Part shown: one piece after another, positions 33,941-45,655 of the stretch
Numbering within the stretch: position 1 is the first letter of the stretch
Layout of the letters: every line of letters begins with the position of its first letter
Assembly (NCBI GenBank): GCA_949361645.1
Contig: OX442416.1
Span: forward strand, 8,912,370 to 8,976,369
Reading direction: 5' to 3'
Length of the DNA: 64,000 nt
Source: Spongilla lacustris
Taxonomy: Eukaryota > Porifera > Demospongiae > Spongillida > Spongillidae
Translations under genes and position numbers: made by a program
Notes under the pieces: generated by a model
What the model was told of the DNA's origin: nothing
The model's input: only the letters and a program-made list of their open reading frames with translations
Database searches by the model: none

Positions 33941-34304
33941 GAATAACGAAAATGGTTGCATTTCCAACCGTAGAATTCTGTGATGGTGATGTGTAATAGG
34001 AGCAGGTGATTATTTGACCATCCAATGCTGATGTGACTATAACAGAGAGGGTGGAGGTCATACAAGTAGCTGTAGTACAGTTGGCTGTAAATGGACCGCA
34101 TCTAGCACTCGGTAACTTGACACCACATGTTGGCACTGCAGTCTGGTTCAGTATCATAGGAGCAGAGGGTATACAGTACCCTTGAGGGATAGTCCACACT
34201 GTATAGGCAGCTGATGAGGGAACAGTACAGCTGTACTGCACTATAGTATTAGGACACAGCACAGGTGGACAGGCATCGCCATTGGCAAGTTGACATGGCA
34301 GAAT
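33941..34304 (-). CDS. Ig-like domain exon of a surface protein
   Basis: A 364-nt exon, acceptor TTCTCAG before 34304, phase 0 in, phase 1 out at a GTGAGT donor after 33941. The protein starts ILPCQLANGDACPPVLCPNT, has the Ig-like B-strand YSCTVPSSAAYTVWTIPQGY with Trp, six or more further Cys, and ends with DGQIITCSYYTSPSQNSTVG and NATIFVI, the F and G strands. Several NxS/T sites fit an extracellular location. The phase-1 end fits the FN3 exon at 14648, whose junction codon would be CAT. An Ig-FN3-FN3 protein across a 19-kb intron is therefore possible but unproven; other exons may lie between or outside. Confidence 0.72.
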
Positions 34305-34897
34305 CTGAGAAGAACCTAGACAAGTACATGGAAATAAATTGCTGAACCAGTTTTGGACCAAATAAATGTAGATAAGATATATATAAATGCGTACATGTAG
34401 GTAAATACATAGAATACAAAAGTGATAATTCAACATAAATAAGTTAGCGAGGCTGTTATGCCTGTTATGTGTTACATATGTTGGCTTCGTCTATAGGATG
34501 GAATATGGCTATCCATGAGCAATCACATGTCTTAGAGGGAAGAAAAAAGTCCTAGCTAAGATTTTTATTCATTTTTTAAATAGTTCTTTTCTGCAGACCA
34601 GTACAGAATTTTAAAATCAGCCTGAGAATGGTTAACTCAGCCAGTGTTATCAGATTATGAACTGAGAATGCTGGTATATTTTGGATTTGCCGGTATGTGT
34701 AAAGAGCAAGGAATCAAAATGTTAAAACATCTTATATTTAGCACCTTTTTTAATACAAGCTATTTTTCTGACCACTCTCTTCTTCGTATTTAAGGATTTC
34801 AGTGTCAGGATAAGTACATGTTACTTGATATTTCGGAGGTATATATGAAATTGGTTATTTAGATCTTTACACTTAAAAACATGCAGTTATGAAAAAA

Positions 34898-37378
34898 TAG
34901 GGTCAACTATCGATAAGATTTTGAGCTTATTGGTAATTATCAGTAAGTAAACAGCTACTATCGAATATGTAGTGAAATTACTCTACGCCTATCGATAAAA
35001 AACTTACGATAAGCTTTCTTACTGAATGGTAATGATTACCGCTAAGGTATATAGGCGTGTCCAAAGGGTATATATGTTGGCATCTTAGTATCATTTGGCA
35101 TCCGTGATCCAGTAGGTTGTGGGCTTCCTTATTAGTTCCTTGCATGCACTCCTTCATAACCTGCAAGGTTATTGATGGGTTCCCAAGTGTTGTGAGCGGA
35201 CTATTAATGGTCCTTGGTCCAACCTACTCATTTAATTTCCGATGGCCAATAATCTCCTTTGGAATAGCCTGATATTTTGCAAGGAAACTGCAATGGCAAT
35301 TTGATCATATGGACCCTGGATTTTTGTGATGACAAAGCGTTTCAGCCTGAGGTGTTTCTTATATCTAGTAGCTCAGGAACGTAGCACTCATTATATAGGA
35401 GTGGTGCGGCGAATTTAACTATTTCGATTCATAACACAATTTGAACAATGAGCCGTCAAAGCAAAATCACAAACTAAAACAGACCATTGGGGCTGGAAGC
35501 TTCTCTGTTCTACCTTTTTGATGCCAAAAGAGCGCTTCGAACTTGAAACCTAATAGATGATGAGGTCGATTGGATACATTGCATTGGATCTGAGCTCAGA
35601 AAAGCTAGTAGAACAATTTGCCATATCGAGTCGAAGCAAATGACAATATTACAGAATCTGAGATGACAGAAATCAGGAATCGGTTCAATCATAGATTAAT
35701 AACGTTGGTTCAAACTGACAGCGTTCAAAATGAAGTCACGGGCACTCACAAAACAATAGTTACTTATCTAGTAACTCCACCTTTTTAGATCACTCATCAT
35801 TGATCAGCGATTCACTTGCACTTGCACTCGCAATGACCTGGTTGTTATACCGCTATAGTAAAATGAACAGACGCACATTTAAAAGAAAAAGTGCGTGGTC
35901 CGGCGAAAGCCGGACTTGCCGGACCTATTCCTACGTCCATGTAGCCATAGATATTGGAGGTAAGGGATTGGAAACTGCGCACGTGCGCCATACATGTCAA
36001 TGGAATGTCGAGCGGACAATCCTGGCAGTTGCTAATTGGTAAGTCTGACGCCTCGCCCCGCAGAAGTCGATCGTAAAGTTAACTTGAGGCACAAACAGAG
36101 AGCAGGAAAAGGTAGAGCATAAATTGCAGATTACAAAGAGCTAAGAGTTATTTTTTTAGTACCTTCTTAAAGGGAGTTACTAGACTTGGCGTACTTCGTC
36201 TCCATTTTCAAACTCTCAGACGCTACGCCCGAACAAAGCGGCGCATCAGTGCGGCGTGGGGATAGGCAGATAGAGCACAGTATTTTACGTACCACAGTAT
36301 AGTTTTTACGCTGTGAATGTGTCACACTCACAAGAAATAAGTAAAAGCTTGATTTTTGACCAGGTACGAAACTCTCAGACATAGCGACATTAGCTAACTG
36401 TGTCGTCAAAATTACAAGACTTGGTTTCTAGATAGCTAGATGAATATTACATGCCAACGGATAGTTGGTTTGCTGTCAATACGTATTTTAGAGGAGATAA
36501 AAAATTATAAAGTTAAGTCTTATAATCCCGCGCGCAACTATTGCCCGTATATCAGTACATAGATCATGAGTGCTGAATGCTTAATCTCAATGCAGAATGC
36601 GTGACAAATATAAACAGAAGTTTAGGTAATTTAAGTCAGTTAAGTACACAGCAGCGTGTATCCTTCATTATCATAGCATACCCTGTGCTATATACCTAGT
36701 GGCTATGGGTAAATGAAGCTTGAATAGGTTGTCATCAATATTGTGGTCGATTGCATGTTGCAATTGAAAGTCACCTACGTGTAAAATAGAGAATATACCG
36801 CTAGCTATCTACATGTAAGCTTCCACTGGATCTTTTGCATATTAAATTCACTCTGTATTAAAAGGCCTGGGTACTGGAACTGCCAGGAGAGTACCTGTTG
36901 ATTGGTGTTGATTGGGTTGATTTCCAATCCCTTACCTCTAATATCTATGCTGTAGCTTTATTTTTTATACATATAAGTTAAAAACGTCAAGTCTCTGTAA
37001 TTGTACACCAGTGCCAGCGGACCGTATATTGATTTATATCGGTTGGGTGTGTCCGCAAACGCAGTTCGTTGCTCTGACGTCACAGTACTAGTGCTAAAAA
37101 CGTCTATTCAAACATGTGGTGCGAAAATTCCCCCTAGTAATTATTCATAGCACTAATTCGGTTAATTTTGACCACATGTTGTCGTGAATAATTATTTGGT
37201 AGGCCAGTACAAGAAATATAAAAAAATCAATAAGAAAGCCGAGTGTTACCGATAAAATTCGGTTAGAAGTTACATCTTACTGAACGGTAATGAATATAAG
37301 AACGTGTCTTACCGATTGCTTAACGGTATCGGATAACCGGTAAGCGGTAAGGACAAACCTTATCGATAGTTGACCCTA
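34898..37378. mobile_element. 2.48-kb TIR element with perfect 8-bp target duplication TGAAAAAA
   Basis: The ends TAGGGTCAACTATCGATAAG and CTTATCGATAGTTGACCCTA are inverted (inner 1 base differs). Target duplication TGAAAAAA lies at 34890-34897 and 37379-37386. Subterminal regions repeat TTACCG/CGGTAA and CGATAAG motifs. The flanks rejoin into a foldback family member: CATGCAGTTAT on the left and GAGCAATGAAAGAAGTAAAT on the right, matching CATCCAGTTATGAATAAAAA and GCAATGGAACAAGTAAATAA at 8428. The interior codes for nothing that I recognise, so it is non-autonomous or fully decayed; an 8-bp duplication fits hAT or P-type elements. Confidence 0.9.
35945..36951. mobile_element. possible nested TIR element
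   Basis: The sequence ATAGATATTGGAGGTAAGGG followed by ATTGGAAA (from 35949) is answered inverted by TTTCCAATCCCTTACCTCTA at 36921 and ATATCTAT. This gives an approximately 1.0-kb element inside the 2.5-kb element. The left end continues into GCGCACGTGCGCCATACATG, shared with repeats at 21690 and 63479. Target duplication is unclear. Confidence 0.6.
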
Positions 37379-37590
37379 TGAAAAAAGAGCAATGAAAGAA
37401 GTAAATAAAAAACCTTCTATATGAGAAAGTTGGTGCATGGTGTATAGGATTTGAAGGCTTTAGTGGTGTAAAAAGCAAGGAAATAAGGGTCTAATAAAAA
37501 ACGAAATAGTCCTATAAATAGTCCTATATTTAGCCGCACTGATAAGTGCGACTATTTCGTTTTTCCTTATATACTGACTCCTTATCCCAA
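37379..37590. mobile_element. foldback element, copy 5 (split by the 2.5-kb insertion)
   Basis: GTTGGTGCATGGTGTATAGG, ATTTGAAGGCTTTAGTGGTG and TAAAAAGCAAGGAAATAAGG form the left arm, and CGACTATTTCGTTTTTCCTT starts the right arm. The right arm is truncated after about 37575. Its outermost left bases lie before the inserted element at 34870-34897. Confidence 0.75.
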
Positions 37591-37851
37591 GCCATCGTCT
37601 AATTCAGGGGTGGTGGAAGCACATTGTATTTGGTCCGGCATCGGGGTACAGTAGCAGCATGCATATATAAAGCACGATTGCATACTTGCATTTTTACCTT
37701 GATGGAAGATGAACATAGAAAGAACTGCAACAACCTGCGGCATAACAAAAACATAACACCTGGAGTACAGTATATACATAGCACAATATAAAGCCGGGCG
37801 GCTTACCAAGTTTGCCATGGATCAGTAATTTTCACCGGCAAGCAATAATGC

Positions 37852-38423
37852 GATGTCAGTGGAGCAGGGGACTATTATATATACCGACTCATCGATATTC
37901 ATGCCACGTGCACGATAAAACTTTGTCATGAAATAACAAGCAGAGCCCGTTACTACGTGTACATATTTTAGTTGTGGGAGAAGTGACATGTTTGTTTAAT
38001 GCATGCTACACTGAGCGGTCAGCAATCAGTATAAACCATGCAATATACCTCACGACCATGCATTTACCGTGGGTCACTTTTTATGAGAACATACTGTCAT
38101 ATACAGAATAAAAAATATGAATTACTATCATCAGATCGATCTGATGATAGTAATTCATGTTTTTTATTCTGTATATGACAGTATGTTCTCATAAAAAGTG
38201 ACCCACGGTAAATGCATGGTCGTGAGGTATATTGCATGGTTTATACTGATTGCTGACCGCTCAGTGTAGCATGCATTAAACAAACATGTCACTTCTCCCA
38301 CAACTAAAATATGTACACGTAGTAACGGCCTCTGCTTGTTATTTCATGACAAAGTTTTATCGTGCACGTGGCATGAATATCGATGAGTCGGTATATATAA
38401 TAGTCCCCTGCTCCACTGACATC
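37852..38423. repeat. spacerless near-perfect palindrome, 286-bp arms
   Basis: The symmetry centre is between 38137 and 38138 (GATC|GATC). The outer ends are GATGTCAGTGGAGCAGGGGA and TCCCCTGCTCCACTGACATC. Reading both arms I find only about two mismatches (GAGCCCG/GAGGCCG and AAATATG/AAACATG) and no loop. Flanks differ on both sides. It is either a very recent inverted duplication or an artefact of sequencing or assembly. Confidence 0.93.
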
Positions 38424-38949
38424 TAGAACCCACGGTAGTGGGTCCTATGTAGGATTGGCTTCGTTTAAAGATCGAGTGCGCGTATAAAAAGCGCTTGCCT
38501 GGAAAACGGTCAGCCGGCCATGCGGCCAAATTAATGGGCTAAAAATGGCGTCTGTCTAGCGTTGTGAAACATGGGGTGTCTATAAACCTCTCAAACTCCT
38601 TCATATTACCCTTACTACGTAACGTACTGCTGTAAACTCTTACATCCTGGCAGCAATAACTAATTTTCACGACTATTAAAATCCCGTGTTTATGATTGAG
38701 AATGGCGACGGTCAGGCAGACTGTCAGAGACTGACTCTTGAAGCCACTTTTGCCTCAGAGCAAAGGAAAGGGAAGCTTGATATACCAAAAAGAGGCTACT
38801 CTCCTCACGGTCCGCTCCATCCTCTTGAATGCCATACTTGATCGCGCAACTTACTGTGACACACCTGGTACCAGCATTACACCACTGAACTTCGTTACTG
38901 GACAACTGTGGTACGTATATATATATATACATAAATGGTCAAAGCAGTA

Positions 38950-39445
38950 TCTCCTCTCCTTACTACCACTACTCCTACTTCTCCCCTTACCCCTACTCCT
39001 CCCCTTACTAGTACCTACTACTACCCCTACTCCTCCCCTTATCTACTATACTACCCCTACTCCTCCCCTTACCTACCACTACCCCTATTCTTCACCTAGC
39101 CTACTATTACCCCAACTCCTCCCCTTGTGGTAGGTAAGGGGAACAGTAGGGGGAGTAAGGGGAGGAGTTGGTGCAATATTAGATAAAGGGAGTAAGGGGA
39201 AGAGTAGGGGTGGTACCCCTACTCTTCCCTACGCCTACTTCTCCCCTTACCTATCACTACCCCTACTGTTCCCCTTATCTACTACTAAGGGCAATAGTAA
39301 GTAAGGGGAGGAGTAGGAGTAGGGAGGAGTAGGGGTTACCTATCACCACCCCTACTCCCTTTATCTACTATTACACCAACTCCTTACTACCCCTACTGTT
39401 CCCCTTACCTACCACTAGGGGAGGAGTAGGGGTAATAGTAGTGGT
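38950..39445. repeat. CCTACTCCTCCCCTTAC repeat in both orientations
   Basis: Many units of TACCCCTACTCCTCCCCTTA, alternating with the complement GTAAGGGGAGGAGTAGGGGT at 39125-39215 and 39290-39335, so the tract can fold back on itself. The same motif is at 7340. Confidence 0.92.
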
Positions 39446-39519
39446 ATGGTAACAGCCATCAAGTGTAATGATTATCTGAACCATGTAGATGTAGAAGACC
39501 TTGTACACTATAGGGATCT

Positions 39520-39603
39520 TATGGTCCACACCTCTGTGTGCTATGGTCCACACCCCTGTGTACTATGGTCCACACCCCTGTGTACACACCAGTGGACCAT
39601 AGT
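39520..39603. repeat. three units of TATGGTCCACACCCCTGTGTAC
   Basis: An approximately 23-bp unit (ATGGTCCACACCTCTGTGTG and variants) occurs three times and is followed by its complement GTGGACCATAGTACT, making a small inverted cluster. Confidence 0.85.
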
Positions 39604-39725
39604 ACTCAGTAATAAAAAACAGTTCTTTTCAGAACTGCTACATTACAAAAGACTGACTACATATATGCCAATCTTGCTAATACATGTATATGGTGTGTGT
39701 TTGTGTGTGTGCATCTGTATGTTAA

Positions 39726-39846
<121 letters not shown>

Positions 39847-41182
39847 GAAATCAGGTGGCTACGACACTATGATGCATGGTCCACATAAACAAGATGCACG
39901 TTGAGGACCACTATTTATTGTCTCCTCTTATATGTTGCCACATCTCCTACTAATAAGCATTTATGGTAGCCTAGTTGCACTATTAGAGTACTGGTATGTG
40001 CTATCAGAAACCTGGCATGAGTAATGTCAGTCTCTACATGTATGTCCTTGAAATGTAATATGGCACTTCATCTTAGTGGCAAACAACAACCTTTGAACAA
40101 CATTTTGACGTACTAGTATTATACAGACATTATTGCCGTGGCTTTGTCAATGGTCGCGTGACTTATTTTTACTAGCGGTACGTACGCTTAAACTTACCAT
40201 AAAGCTAGACAGCTCATAGTCCTGGGCTGCTACGAGGTCAATCATCATTGCTACGGAGCGTACGTATACCGGTAGTAACATAGTTCCAACGCGAAGCCAA
40301 GCCTGCGAAGGTATACGGTAATCCGACGGTCCTCCATATTGTTATGTATCCTTTGAGGACATATACATGTAACCCTACCCCTTACAATGTTATGTGTCCC
40401 TAATGCAATGTTATGTGTTTATCGAAGACCCCCCTGGGGCTCTCTCGTCGCACACCCAAAGGACTAGCTGTGTAAATCACGTGATATGGGGAAAAAACCT
40501 TTCTCCAGGCAAGCTCCTTCTATACCCTCAACAAAAGAATCCTCCGGCGCTGCGCGTGCGTCAACGAATGACGCATTGCGCTGTATTTACACGCGCACTC
40601 GATCTTTAAAACGATCGATCGAAAACCACGCCCACGGTGAGCTTTGCTAAACAATGCAATTTACTTGGAGTGACAAGTCGGTACCAAAATTCCGCCATTT
40701 AATTTTTGTTCATCTCCTCCTCCGTCTTCCGTTCATCACGTATAACTCGCGACAGGAACGTTGTAATAAGACGAGATTAGCTTCAAAAAGTAGCATTTTA
40801 ACTCCAAACGCATCTTTTCATGCAGAAAAGATGCACAATTGTAAGCTAGTGATAATATAATTATGCCGTGAAATAACTCAAGCAGGTGCAATTCTAGCCT
40901 CGTCACACTCGCAGTAGCGGATGGATTGCTACGACAAAAGTCGTTCTAGGCACTTTCGCGCCAATAGTGACGTAATGGGTGTAAATCTCATTAACGGTGT
41001 TAGTTAATGGCAACAAGGGAGTAAAAAGGGCGGAGCTTCCCCGCCATACTGTCAAACACAACGTGGCAGTAATACTCGTTACGGAAGCCAACAACCAGGC
41101 AGCAGCACGTAACGACCTTCGTTTAACTTGAGTTAACATGGGTCATGCGCACGCTTACAAACAGTTTGTAGTTTGTTGAAAG

Positions 41183-41357
41183 TGTAATGCAGGATTTATT
41201 AGTCTGCGCTTGCGCAGTACAATGTATTGACGGAACCTTTTGTAATAGATTGTCACACGCACACCCGTGATCACACATATATATATATACACCTTATTTT
41301 TGTATGTTTGTCAGTCTGTACCTCGTGTATACCTGCTATAAATCTTGGTCACTTACA
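41183..41357 (+). repeat. putative short LTR of a Ty3/gypsy fragment
   Basis: Begins TGTAATGCAGG and ends CACTTACA, giving the usual TGTAA...TTACA ends over 175 bp. A primer binding site follows after one base. It has a TATATATATATACACC stretch that could be a TATA region. Only the 5' LTR is present; no second copy was found downstream, so the assignment rests on the ends and the PBS. Confidence 0.6.
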
Positions 41358-41358
41358 C

Positions 41359-41409
41359 TGGCGTAGTCGGCAGGATTCGAACCTGCGCGGGAAGATCCCA
41401 ATAGATTTC
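41359..41409 (+). promoter_or_regulatory. tRNA-Ser primer binding site extended to about 51 nt
   Basis: TGGCGTAGTCGGCAGGATTC is complementary to a tRNA-Ser 3' end including CCA, and the match goes on through GAACCTGCGCGGGAAGATCC and CAATAGATTTC, that is, the T arm, the variable arm and the 3' strand of the anticodon stem and loop. A normal PBS is about 18 nt. The match stops at the anticodon. It is not a tRNA gene because the 5' half is missing. Confidence 0.8.
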
Positions 41410-42480
41410 CATATGAGCGACGTTTCATACTCGACACGGATGCAAGTGATGTTGGAATTGGTGCTGTGCTTTCACAGGTTAGTGATTGTGGTTCTGAGCG
41501 TGTTATTGCCTATGCGAGCAGATGCGAGCAGATCGCTTACTAGGCCAGAGCAAAGGTATTGTGTAACACGTAAAGAATTATTAGCAGTTGTGGAATTTGT
41601 ACATCATTTTAGACAGTATCTCCTTGGGCGAGAATTCACCCTTCGAACTGACCGTGCATGGATCTCTGGTCTGGATCCGGAATTTTAAAGAACCATAAGG
41701 TCAACTGGCTCGCTGCATGGCTATAGAAAGACTCCAGGAGTATAACTTCACCGTTGTGCACCGCCATGCAAGGCTTGCGCCATTGCAACGCTGACGCCTA
41801 TTCCCGTGTCCCTTGCAGGCAGTGCGGTAGGGACGAAGATATAGAAGCAGAGAACACCGTCATGGTAGGAGTGGTTTCCAATCCGTTCCAGAAATACACT
41901 CCAGCTGAGATGAGGCAGATGCAACTGGACGACACAACCATCCAACCTGTTCACTGTGCTGTATCTTGTGGTCAACTAACGAGCCCTGATATTGTTAAAT
42001 CGTGGAGTCGAGGAAGTCGTCTCCTGATGCAACACTGGGACGCCCTCTGCATTTATGATGGTATCCTGTGGAAGAAATGCGTGGACGGAAGTAGAAAAGT
42101 CCAGCAGCTCGTTTTACCCGCGAAGTACAAGTGGACGCTCTTCGCGATCTCCATCAAGGTGCTGTAGGTGGTCACATTGGAGAGGAGAAGATGAAACACA
42201 GACTGAAAGAGCGGTTTTACTGGCCAGGATGTACAGAAGCTGTCGGAGAGTGGTGTAGGAACTGCACAAGCTGCACCATGAGGAAGACGGTTGCCCCAAA
42301 GAGAAGGGCTCCTCTGCCAACCATTAAGGCTGGGTACCCAATGCAAATCGTGAGTGTAGATTTAATGCATGGGCCCCCTTCCCGAGACTGAGGATGGCTG
42401 TAAGTATGTCATGGTAGCTGTGGACTGTTTTACCCGGTGGGTACAGGTGGGACAACTCAAGAGTATTCCGTCACGCGTCC
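41410..42480 (+). pseudogene. Ty3/gypsy pol fragment: RNase H and integrase N-terminal part
   Basis: Directly after the tRNA complement the frame reads RRFILDTDASDVGIGAVLSQ, the first RNase H strand, then RPEQRYCVTRKELLAVVEF, RQYLLGREFTLRTD and, after a frame change near 41660-41690, LQEYNFTVVHR and ADAYSRVPC. From 42140 a zinc-binding integrase N-domain follows (HQGAVGGHIGEEKMKHRLKE, FYWPGCTEAVGEWC, CTSCTMRK: HHCC) and then the first strand of the catalytic core with its Asp (VSVDLMHGP). Gag, protease and most of RT are missing, and several frameshifts and stops are present. The homology fades near 42480. Confidence 0.85.
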
Positions 42481-43982
42481 TTCTTTGCACTTTCCTGTAT
42501 CTTTTCTCCCGTTCACAGCCAAAGGCTAGTGCCTAGACCATTTTGTTGGGCGTTGGAAATCAACAGTTACTATATATGTGTCTAAGAAATATTCAGTGGA
42601 GGCATTAAAACAAAAAAGTTACGCTGTTTCTTGTTTTCTGAATAATGCTAATTACCCGGGTGGAAAAAATCGCGATAATATCGCGATTATTGGCGATTCT
42701 GGCGATTCATCGCCGGACAGAAATGACGTCAACGTGTCAAGTAAATTGTCATGACAACCATTCTATGACGATATGATATCCAATTACATGTATTTGGACG
42801 ATGGTAAAATTGTTATTTTAGCTGTAGGTCATATTATCAGCTGGGAATATTCCGCCTATTAATATACACATGTTAATGTTTATCCCATGAAGAGGATGTG
42901 ACAGCTACTATTAAACGAGGGAGCGGACGTACTGAGTACTACGTGTAGTCAGGAAACGTAGCCTAAGCACATATCGATGGTGGCTGGGTTCGCGCTACGT
43001 ATGTAGACCTTCTCTGTATAGAAAACAAGCGGTAAGCGAACAGGCATAGTATTAATTGCGTCGATCTGTGTATCATGTGTCATAGCGAAGCCGCAATGTC
43101 TCTCCGATGCTTGAGGTGGTGCGCTACTACCTGCATGAAAGCAAACACTGTTTCAGTAGTCTGGACAGACCGCGAAAAGGAGCGATCGAGATAAAAAATA
43201 GTTAGGTAGTAATTTTGTCACGTGGGCCAAGTGAAATGATTTACAGCATACACACACGAAGGGTGGTGAGTTTGATCATTTACATGTACTGTATGTTGTC
43301 TACCAGGCAGCTGCTTGTCCAAAACAGCACCCTGAATGTGACTATTGGAAATCTCAAAATACATGTGTAACACTACAAAATGTATTCCCTGTCCTCATCT
43401 TCATCAGGACTGTAAGTCATCCAAATACCTATGCAGGGTACAGTGTTTGTATATGTAGGTGGGGTGTACAATTCAGACATTATGTTGATTTGAATCCAAA
43501 CTTATTATGATGCCTTGATACTTCAACCTTCTCCCCAACTCAACCCTTCCGCACTGCAAAGGAAGTGGGAGGGAGGGATGTATTGGAAGGGTATAGGCAC
43601 AGATAAGTCATTAAACATTTTCTGTACTTTTTTGCTAATCTGCACTGCAGGAAAGTGGAGAGGTACATGTTTGTGTGTTCCCTGAGCCCTATGATCCCCC
43701 ATCAGTGGACTCATTGTGTCTCAGTGGTTTGTATTGGTCCAATGACCTCAGCTTACTTGGGGTTGCCTTTTTCTAACTAGTGTGTGTGTTTTTGTGTATG
43801 TGTGTGTTTGCATGTGTTATCTTATGTCCTTAGCTTACTCTGAGGTACACATATGCACATCGCGAGGTACGCAAAACAAAGCTTTTTTTGTGTTCTGTCG
43901 TTTTAGTACTGTAGTGAAGTTCAATTGTGTATAAGTTCTTATCTGTTGGGCCAAAACTTTGAAAACTGCAGTTGCATTAATT

Positions 43983-45655
43983 GCGTGCCAGAATGGCTCA
44001 AGCCATTCTGGCACGGCGAGTTACTATGTTTGAGTGCCAGAATGGGCCAGTTACTGTATTTGAGTGCCAGAATGGCTCGAGCCATTCTGGCACGACCAGT
44101 TGCATTGAGTGCCAGAATAGCTCGAGTCATTCAGGCATGGCCAGTTGCATTAATTGTGTGCCAGAATGGCTCGAGCCATTCTGGCACGTAAGTGTAGTAA
44201 CTGACGGTGCCAGAATGGCTTGAGCCATTATGGCACTCAATGCAACTGGTCGTGCCAGAATGGCTCAAGCAATTCTGGCACTCAATTAATGCAATTGGTT
44301 GGGCTAAAATGACTCGAGCCATTCTGGCAGTGAAGTGTACTGAGTAACTGGCCATGCCAGAATGGCTCGAGCCATTCTGGCACCATGCATTAATTGAGTG
44401 CCAGAATGGCTCGAACCATTTTAGCCCAACCAGTTGAGAGCCAGAATTGCTTGAGCCATTCTGGCACGACCAGTTGCATTGAGTGCCAGAATGGCTCGAG
44501 CCATTCTGGCACGGTCAGTTACTACATCTGTGTACCAGAATGGCTCGAGCCATTCTGGCACGTAAAATTAATGCAACTGGCCATGCCAGAATGGCTCGAG
44601 CCATTCTGGCACGGCCAGTTGCATTAATTGCGTGCCAGAATGGCTCGAGCCATTCTGGCACGGCCAGTTGCATTAATTGCGTGCCAGAATGGCTCGAGCC
44701 ATTCTGGCACGGCCAGTTACTATATTTGAGTGCCAGAATAGGCCAGTTACTGTATTTGAGTGCCAGAATGGCTCGAGCCATTCTGGCACGACCAGTTGCA
44801 TTGAGTGCCAGAATGGCTCGAGCCATTCTGGCACGTAAGTGTAGTAACTGACCGTGCGAGAATGGCTTGAGCCATTCTAGCACTCAATGCAACTGGTCGT
44901 GCCAGAATGGCTCAAGCAATTCTGGCACTCAATGCAACTGGTCGGGCTAAAATGACTCGAGCCATTCTGGCAGTGAAGTATACTGAGTAACTAGCCATGC
45001 CAGAATGGCTCGAGCCATTTTGGCACCATGCATTAATTGAGAGCCAGAATGGCTCGAACCATTATAGCCCGACCAGTTTAAAGCCAGAATTGCTTGAGCC
45101 ATTCTGGTACGACCAGTTGCATTGAGTGCCAGAATGGCTCGAGCCATTCTGGCACGGTCAGTTACTACATCTGCGTACCAGAATAGCTCGAGCCATTCTG
45201 GCACGTATAATTAATGCAACTGGCTGTGCCAGAATGGCTCGAGCCATTCTGGCACTCAATGCAACTGGTCGTGCCAGAATGGCTCGATCCATTCTGGCAC
45301 TCAAATACAGTAACTGGCCCATTCTTGCACTCAAATATAGTAACTGGCACGACCAGTTGCATTAATTGAGTGCAAGAATGGCTCTAGCAATTCTGGCACG
45401 GCCAGTTATGGCACGACCAGTTGCATTAATTGAGTGCAAGAATGGCATGAGCCATTCTGGCACGGCCAGTTGCATTATAATTGCATGCCAGAATGGCTCG
45501 AGCAATTCTGGCACGGCCAGTTACTATATTTGAGTGCCTGAATGGGCCAGTTACTGTATTTGAGTGCCAGAATGGCTCGAGCCATTCTGGCACGACCAGT
45601 TGCATTGAGTGCCAGAATGGCTCGAGTCATTCAGGCATGGCCATGAGTGGGAAGT
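43983..45655. repeat. tandem array of 28-30-bp palindromes, about 32 units (array 1)
   Basis: The core TGCCAGAATGGCTCGAGCCA followed by TTCTGGCA is a perfect palindrome centred on CTCGAG. Cores are separated by 15-25-bp linkers of a few kinds: GGCCAGTTGCATTAATTGC, GGCCAGTTACTATATTTGAG, GACCAGTTGCATTGAG and their reverse complements. The period is 45-49 bp. A block with a variant GGGCTAAAATGACTCGAGCC unit occurs at 44300 and again at 44944, an internal duplication. Linker types can appear in either orientation. Open frames such as MPEWLEPFWHG repeats are side effects. The array lies just before an unannotated unique stretch. Confidence 0.96.

Noticed and set aside
41359..41409. tRNA-Ser gene on the minus strand
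   Set aside because: Only the 3' half with an encoded CCA is present. The 5' half, D arm and A box are missing, and the position right after an LTR fits a primer binding site.
44515..44883. MPEWLEPFWHG / ARMARAILA repeat proteins
   Set aside because: They arise in every frame from the palindrome array and are interrupted by linkers of changing length.
43983..45655. CRISPR array
   Set aside because: Regular repeats with spacers are present, but the linkers are a few recurring sequences in both orientations, the setting is animal DNA and no cas-like gene is near.
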